Below, piece by piece: positions 59,932 through 64,000 of a stretch of 64,000 bases of DNA; position 1 is the first letter of the stretch, and each line of letters opens with the position of its first letter. Source of the DNA: Natrarchaeobius halalkaliphilus. GTDB taxonomy: Archaea; Halobacteriota; Halobacteria; Halobacteriales; Natrialbaceae. The notes under the pieces are model-generated. The model was not told where the DNA came from. It made no database searches and saw nothing but the letters and a program-made list of their open reading frames with translations. Both the position numbers and the translations under genes were made by a program. Location: NCBI RefSeq assembly GCF_003841485.1, contig NZ_REFY01000001.1, forward strand, positions 434,001 through 498,000, read 5' to 3'.

Positions 59932-61602
59932 ATGTCCGTAAAACCTGAATCAACGTCCAGTACATCAACCGCGATTGTCTACGATTTGAACAAGATCCAG
60001 TGCGTCCAGTACGGGTTTCCCGAGGACAAGGGACCTCACCGCTCCCCAAAACTCCGCACAATCTTCGAACCTGTTCCAGAGAACGCCACCATTGTCAGTC
60101 CGATATATGGTCTGACTCGAGATCAGTACAATCGGCAGCATGCAGACTGGCGTAAAACAGGCTATCAGGTGAACGGAGATTATAATTCAATTGCCACGAA
60201 ACTTCAAGATGAGTGTGAAGCCGAGGATCAGGTTCTCTACCCGATCCACATCGAGAGCGATGAGTTGCAGAGGGTAGGCCCCAAAGTTCTTACAGATTGG
60301 TTCCGAGAGTTCGTCGAAGACCATCTTGAGGTCCCGTTCCGGAGCTGTACGCAGTACTTTTCGGGAAGCCGATCAATTCACATCCACGTTCCTCGCTTCG
60401 TCTCAGGCGAGCGGCAACGCGAGAGACTCAAGCAGCAAGCCGAAAAATTCTGTGAGGACACCGGAGCCAAATTGGACTGTTGCATCTATGGTCGAAAGCG
60501 GCTCTTTCGGCTTCCCGGTGTCGAACACGAGAAAACTGGGGTTCCAAAGGTCGAGTTCGACGGTGAATGGGATGATTCCCAGATGTGCAAATTATACCAG
60601 AAGGCTACACCAGATGTTCCCGAATCATATGAAGCCGTCCTGCGTCATGTATTCGTCAAAGACTCGCTGACGATCGGCACGGTATCACAGGCTGCATACA
60701 CACCCCAGGATCTGTTTCAGGTGCTTGATAGCGACAAGACGATACTTGAGTTCGGATGTGATAAAAAGTCCATAGAGACGCCCCTGATTGAGCTGCAAGA
60801 GCCGCCGAACGAGGCCAGCACCAGCGAAATGAAACAGTGGTTGATGTGTAATGCCAAAGAGTTCTCACCGTATGCGCTTGCTGACGGCAATTTCCGGAGT
60901 GTCGCGGCGTTAAAAATAAAGGGAACGCCGTTCGCCAGGAAAGAGGTAACAGCTGGAAACTCCAGCCGTCCGGTTCATGCTCTTATTCCGGCATATTTTT
61001 ATGGAGCGCAAGGCTGTGCCGGTGAAAAGTTCACGAAAGCTGACGAACACGCGCCGCTCCAACTCTCGAAGGGGAAAGGAAAAGACTACGATAAATGGAC
61101 AAGTAGCAAATTCGTCCCAGGGGACAATATCGTCATAATTGGTGGAAAAAGTAGAAGTTCTAAAATTCACTCTGTCAAGTCATACCAGGCGATCGCCGTA
61201 GGCAATATATTGACCGGCGAGAACGGAAGCCGTGACAAGGCGCTTGAATATCTGGAAAATGAGGGCTTCGACATTGGATCTGCTGGGAGAACCGAGCCGA
61301 GATCTTTGACAAGGGAACTTGCGAAATCGAGGGGATACTCTGAGTCGGGGCCACGCAGTATGGAACTAACCAAAGCTCAGAAATTCAAGCAGCAGGCCGA
61401 ACGAGACGGTATCCAATCGCTATCTCCCGAAGAGCGTTTTCAAGTTGCCTGTCGCCTCCTATTGAGAGGCTGGCAACCAGCATGGGACTGGTTCAAGGAA
61501 CAGTTCGGCTCCGAATTCAAACCGGATGTAACACGAACTTATTTCACAAGTATCGTCAACAGGTGGCCTGAGTACGATCACGTCCAAATACCGACGATAT
61601 AA
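59932..61602 (+). CDS. Archaeo-eukaryotic primase-like replication protein
   Basis: A 556-residue protein. The N-terminal half resembles AEP primases: VLYPIHIESDEL region, FSGSRSIHIHVPRF (the SxH motif) and LDCCIYGRKRLFRLPGVEHEKTGVPKVEFD with late acidic residues. The C-terminal half is unknown and includes a FVPGDNIVIIGGKSRSSK stretch. A TTG start at 59869 would add 21 residues. In an integrated element such a protein is likely the replication primase. Confidence in the AEP fold is moderate. Confidence 0.65.
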   Translation: MSVKPESTSSTSTAIVYDLNKIQCVQYGFPEDKGPHRSPKLRTIFEPVPENATIVSPIYGLTRDQYNRQHADWRKTGYQVNGDYNSIATKLQDECEAEDQVLYPIHIESDELQRVGPKVLTDWFREFVEDHLEVPFRSCTQYFSGSRSIHIHVPRFVSGERQRERLKQQAEKFCEDTGAKLDCCIYGRKRLFRLPGVEHEKTGVPKVEFDGEWDDSQMCKLYQKATPDVPESYEAVLRHVFVKDSLTIGTVSQAAYTPQDLFQVLDSDKTILEFGCDKKSIETPLIELQEPPNEASTSEMKQWLMCNAKEFSPYALADGNFRSVAALKIKGTPFARKEVTAGNSSRPVHALIPAYFYGAQGCAGEKFTKADEHAPLQLSKGKGKDYDKWTSSKFVPGDNIVIIGGKSRSSKIHSVKSYQAIAVGNILTGENGSRDKALEYLENEGFDIGSAGRTEPRSLTRELAKSRGYSESGPRSMELTKAQKFKQQAERDGIQSLSPEERFQVACRLLLRGWQPAWDWFKEQFGSEFKPDVTRTYFTSIVNRWPEYDHVQIPTI

Positions 61603-62115
61603 AACTGACCTCGGCGCTCCCCTTCCCGCTGGTGTCAAAAGTGGGATTTTCTCGCCGCGTGTCGGGCACTGAGCCATCCAAATTGTCTCTATGACTCATA
61701 GCACTCAGAATACCTGAAGACGCGTTGTTCGTGTTCAGATTTTCCCGAGTCATAGTACAGACAATATCTGGCTACTCGCTGTTTCCCCCAGACCCCCTTC
61801 GTCTGTATTCAGTATCAGTTACCAGTGTTCCCTCTCAGGGTCGTGTACAGTGTCCCCTATCGGTTGTGTTACCCATAAAAAAACCAACTATGTTATGGTG
61901 CGAGAACCGACACACTGCGTCGGGTTCAGTGTGTTGAACCCGCGATGAGTATATAAATAGAAAATCTTACCGTCTAACAATTGGAGACCGACTTTTGACT
62001 GTCCCCGGTTATTCCCTTTCGGGTAGCCTACAGCTGGCTGCTACACCTTGTGAGAGGCGAAAAAAGTCACCAGTTGAACAAACAGAGACTGCCATTGAGC
62101 GAAACGAGACCGCTG
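61603..62115. other. Gap with hairpin and TATA box
   Basis: About 513 bases without a supported gene. GGGTTCA-GTGTGT-TGAACCC at 61922-61941 is a perfect hairpin, followed by a plus-strand TATA box (TATATAAAT, about 61950-61958). A short transcript from about 61980 that runs against the metallopeptidase gene is possible. Confidence 0.4.
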
Positions 62116-62838
62116 TCACAGATCTTCTTTCGAGAAAATCAACTGAGTGCTATTCGCTTCCAGCCACTCTGCGTGCTTCTTGTACTCTGGATCATGTTCT
62201 GCAACCAGTGACCAGAACTCCTCCGAATGGTTTGACTCACGGAGGTGAGCGAGTTCGTGGACGACAATGTAATCAATTACGTCTTGCGGGGCCATCATTA
62301 GTCGCCAATTCAATCCGAGGGTTCCCGTTGTTGAGCAACTCCCCCATTTAGTGCGTTGGTTCCGGATCTCGATCTGTTCGTATTCGACCCCCATCTCCGC
62401 TGCATATTGATCGGCCCATTCCTCAAACCACTCTCGAGCCTTCCGCCGATACAGTGTTTCCAGAGCGCGTTTCACTGACGTATCTTCGACGTGGTGCTTT
62501 GCCAATAGAAGTGTACCATCAGCAACGTCGGATGATGGACGCTTTTCGACTACGACTTCGTGTTGCTCCCCAAGATATGGAAACGTCTCACCCTCGTTGA
62601 ACCGGCGTTCCGGAACCTGCTTCCGGTATGAATCGTACTTTCGATTCTTCTCGAGGACCCATGCCGCATTCTCTCGAAGTAGCTCTGGTGGTCGAGTCTC
62701 CCCGGAATCCGGGATGACAACTGTGACTCCGTGTATGTCTACGTCTATTCGTGGCTCGGTTGCTTCGGAGCTGCAGCGGACAGTGTACTCAATGCTGTTT
62801 CCCAACAGCTCAATCTCTCGAGATTCTGGGTCAGCCAT
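62116..62838 (-). CDS. YgjP/DUF45-type metallopeptidase
   Basis: A 240-residue zinc metallopeptidase-like protein (SprT/WLM group). It has [21 protein letters not shown] and the zinc motif [18 protein letters not shown] (HExxH plus downstream His). The start overlaps the HsdR gene by 8 bases, so it is cotranscribed with the type I restriction subunit, a common pairing whose meaning is unclear. Confidence 0.9.
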   Translation of the reverse strand: MADPESREIELLGNSIEYTVRCSSEATEPRIDVDIHGVTVVIPDSGETRPPELLRENAAWVLEKNRKYDSYRKQVPERRFNEGETFPYLGEQHEVVVEKRPSSDVADGTLLLAKHHVEDTSVKRALETLYRRKAREWFEEWADQYAAEMGVEYEQIEIRNQRTKWGSCSTTGTLGLNWRLMMAPQDVIDYIVVHELAHLRESNHSEEFWSLVAEHDPEYKKHAEWLEANSTQLIFSKEDL

Positions 62839-64000
62839 GATTCTGCACGAGGTAGCCCCGAACAGTATCTACGAATTCGTCGTTAATCAGCTGACTGCAA
62901 TCGTGGTTCACAACCAGTACATCCAACAGGATGTGTTCGATCTCAGAGATCGTCTGCTGGTTCGTCTTCCATCCGTTGTAATCACGATCGACCCGATCGC
63001 GGAACTGTGAAACGATTTCGCCTGCGATCGCTTCGGCGTGTTCCTCGGAATCGGTCGCGTCAGGCGTTTCCTCTGTGAGATGGGTATAGATCGCGAACTT
63101 GGCTTCCTCCATCCCTTGCTCCTCGGCTTCTTCTTCGACTCCCAATATCTCGTCTTCGACCGATTTCAGTGCTTCGACGGCTTCTGGGTCGCTTATTTCG
63201 TCTCCCTGCCAACGTTCGACTACGTCCGTGACACGCTCGCTGAGACGCTTGTAGCGCGGGTTTTGGTTCTCCCGAGGGTGCAAGTGTTCACGAGTTGCGT
63301 GGGCGATCTGAGACGCTTTCACGCCGGGGTTGTCTAATCCTTCTACGTCTTCGAGGTATTCTTCGCCGAGTTTGTACGTCGGAAAGTCTCGCTTGATCTC
63401 CCCGATTTCGACGTGATTCTCAATAATGTCGCGGGTCTTCTCGCGCATATCGTTTTCAGGGGCATCGTCGCCCGCTGTCGTGCGCTTGAACGCGACTTGA
63501 ATCCGATTGAGCCATTTGTACTGGCGGTCGATCCCCTCGCTGACGAGGCGTCCATCAGGTGCAACAGCTTCGTAGAGATTTTCGAGCCGTCGGAAGCCCT
63601 GCTTGAACTCGCGGCGTTCCGGATGCGTACTGATCCGCTCGACGGCTTCGTAGGTTGCTTCTTGGGTGTCGTCTTTCGGAATTCCATCGAAGATACCCAT
63701 GACCATCTCCACCTGGTCAACGAGGTCGTCGAACAGCTCATCCTTGTCACGGGCAGCGTAGGCTTTCGTCTCGGCGTCGTAGTCGAGTGCCTCGTCGATG
63801 TTCTCGAAGACGCCCTGGAAGTCCACGATCTCACCGTTCTCTTTGCCATCGGCAGGCCGGTTCGTTCGCGCGATCGCCTGCATGAGATTGTGGTTCTTCA
63901 GGTTCCGATCCAAATACATCGTTTTCAAAATCGGAGCATCGAAGCCCGTTAACAGCATGTTGTGGACGACCAGCAGTTTCGGTGTCGTCGTTTCGGCTTC
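62831..64000 (-). CDS. hsdR: Type I restriction HsdR subunit, C-terminal part (cut by window edge)
   Basis: 389 residues are visible; the N-terminal nuclease and first helicase parts lie beyond 64000. The second RecA-like helicase lobe is clear ([49 protein letters not shown], helicase motif VI), followed by the long helical C-terminal region typical of HsdR. It translocates DNA and cuts unmethylated DNA in the R2M2S complex. hsdM/hsdS should be upstream, outside the window. Confidence 0.93.
   Translation of the reverse strand, partial: EAETTTPKLLVVHNMLLTGFDAPILKTMYLDRNLKNHNLMQAIARTNRPADGKENGEIVDFQGVFENIDEALDYDAETKAYAARDKDELFDDLVDQVEMVMGIFDGIPKDDTQEATYEAVERISTHPERREFKQGFRRLENLYEAVAPDGRLVSEGIDRQYKWLNRIQVAFKRTTAGDDAPENDMREKTRDIIENHVEIGEIKRDFPTYKLGEEYLEDVEGLDNPGVKASQIAHATREHLHPRENQNPRYKRLSERVTDVVERWQGDEISDPEAVEALKSVEDEILGVEEEAEEQGMEEAKFAIYTHLTEETPDATDSEEHAEAIAGEIVSQFRDRVDRDYNGWKTNQQTISEIEHILLDVLVVNHDCSQLINDEFVDTVRGYLVQNHG

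Noticed and set aside
53765-64000. Second att copy (tRNA 3' end) within the window
   Set aside because: I scanned for GGAGTTCAAATCTCCGTC-like sequence and saw no second copy; the right border probably lies outside.

Overview
The window is chromosomal DNA from a halophilic archaeon (class Halobacteria). The signs are acidic Asp/Glu-rich proteins, high GC with Asp/Glu/Ala/Arg-rich frames, many transcripts that look leaderless (a TATA box about 25 bases before the start codon), archaeal aIF5A, Sec61-beta, F420-dependent NpdG, AglF/AglM/AglJ-type N-glycosylation genes and ISH6. A member of the Natrialba/Haloterrigena group is plausible, but I cannot name the genus from sequence alone.

Layout. 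0-3 kb: a PhoU-type regulator, then an arsenic operon (ArsR, ACR3 efflux pump, LMW-phosphatase-type arsenate reductase). 3-5.2 kb: aldo/keto reductase and AI-2E family membrane protein. 5.3-13.8 kb: a tightly coupled branched-chain amino acid operon on the minus strand (leuA, ilvB, ilvN, ilvC, a 98-residue unknown, leuC, leuD), with short ORFs at the ilvB and leuA starts, preceded by an Lrp/TRASH regulator. 14-44.5 kb: a surface-glycan region with epimerase, three sugar nucleotidyltransferases, glycosyltransferases, a sulfatase-like protein, an ABC exporter, UDP-sugar dehydrogenase and AglJ-type dolichol-phosphate glycosyltransferase. Its centre (about 19-31 kb) is much richer in AT and looks acquired. 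It holds a nucleotidyltransferase-kinase fusion, a HAD-type protein, NTase-fold proteins and a duplicated ParB-like gene, and it is full of insertion sequences, including a three-level nest (IS630 in ISH6 in an IS1595 remnant) that can be resolved to the base by its target-site duplications. Two inverted copies of a roughly 265-base GC-rich repeat lie at 14.07-14.33 and 39.73-39.99 kb and bracket the main glycan block.

44.5-53.7 kb: mostly housekeeping genes (NpdG, thioredoxin, Sec61-beta, PdxT, bifunctional nuclease, HisE, a Cys-rich copper-binding-like protein, Nif3-like, agmatinase-aIF5A), with tandem repeats in several gaps. 53.7-64 kb: a tRNA-Arg(GCG) followed at once by a tyrosine recombinase and an accessory region. 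There the last ~20 codons of the integrase plus ~25 bases of 3' flank recur twice more, separating single-gene cargo (a membrane protein, two PD-(D/E)XK-like nucleases). An AEP primase-like protein and the end of a type I restriction HsdR with a partner YgjP-type metallopeptidase follow. This is best read as an integrated, defence-rich element whose right end is outside the window.

The least explained structures are the integrase-tail cassettes, the inverted GC-rich repeats around the glycan block, a multi-stem structured RNA candidate at 39.49-39.60 kb, and the apparent +1 frame problem and upstream ORFs at the leuA/ilvB starts. All similarities were judged by eye; none was tested by database search.
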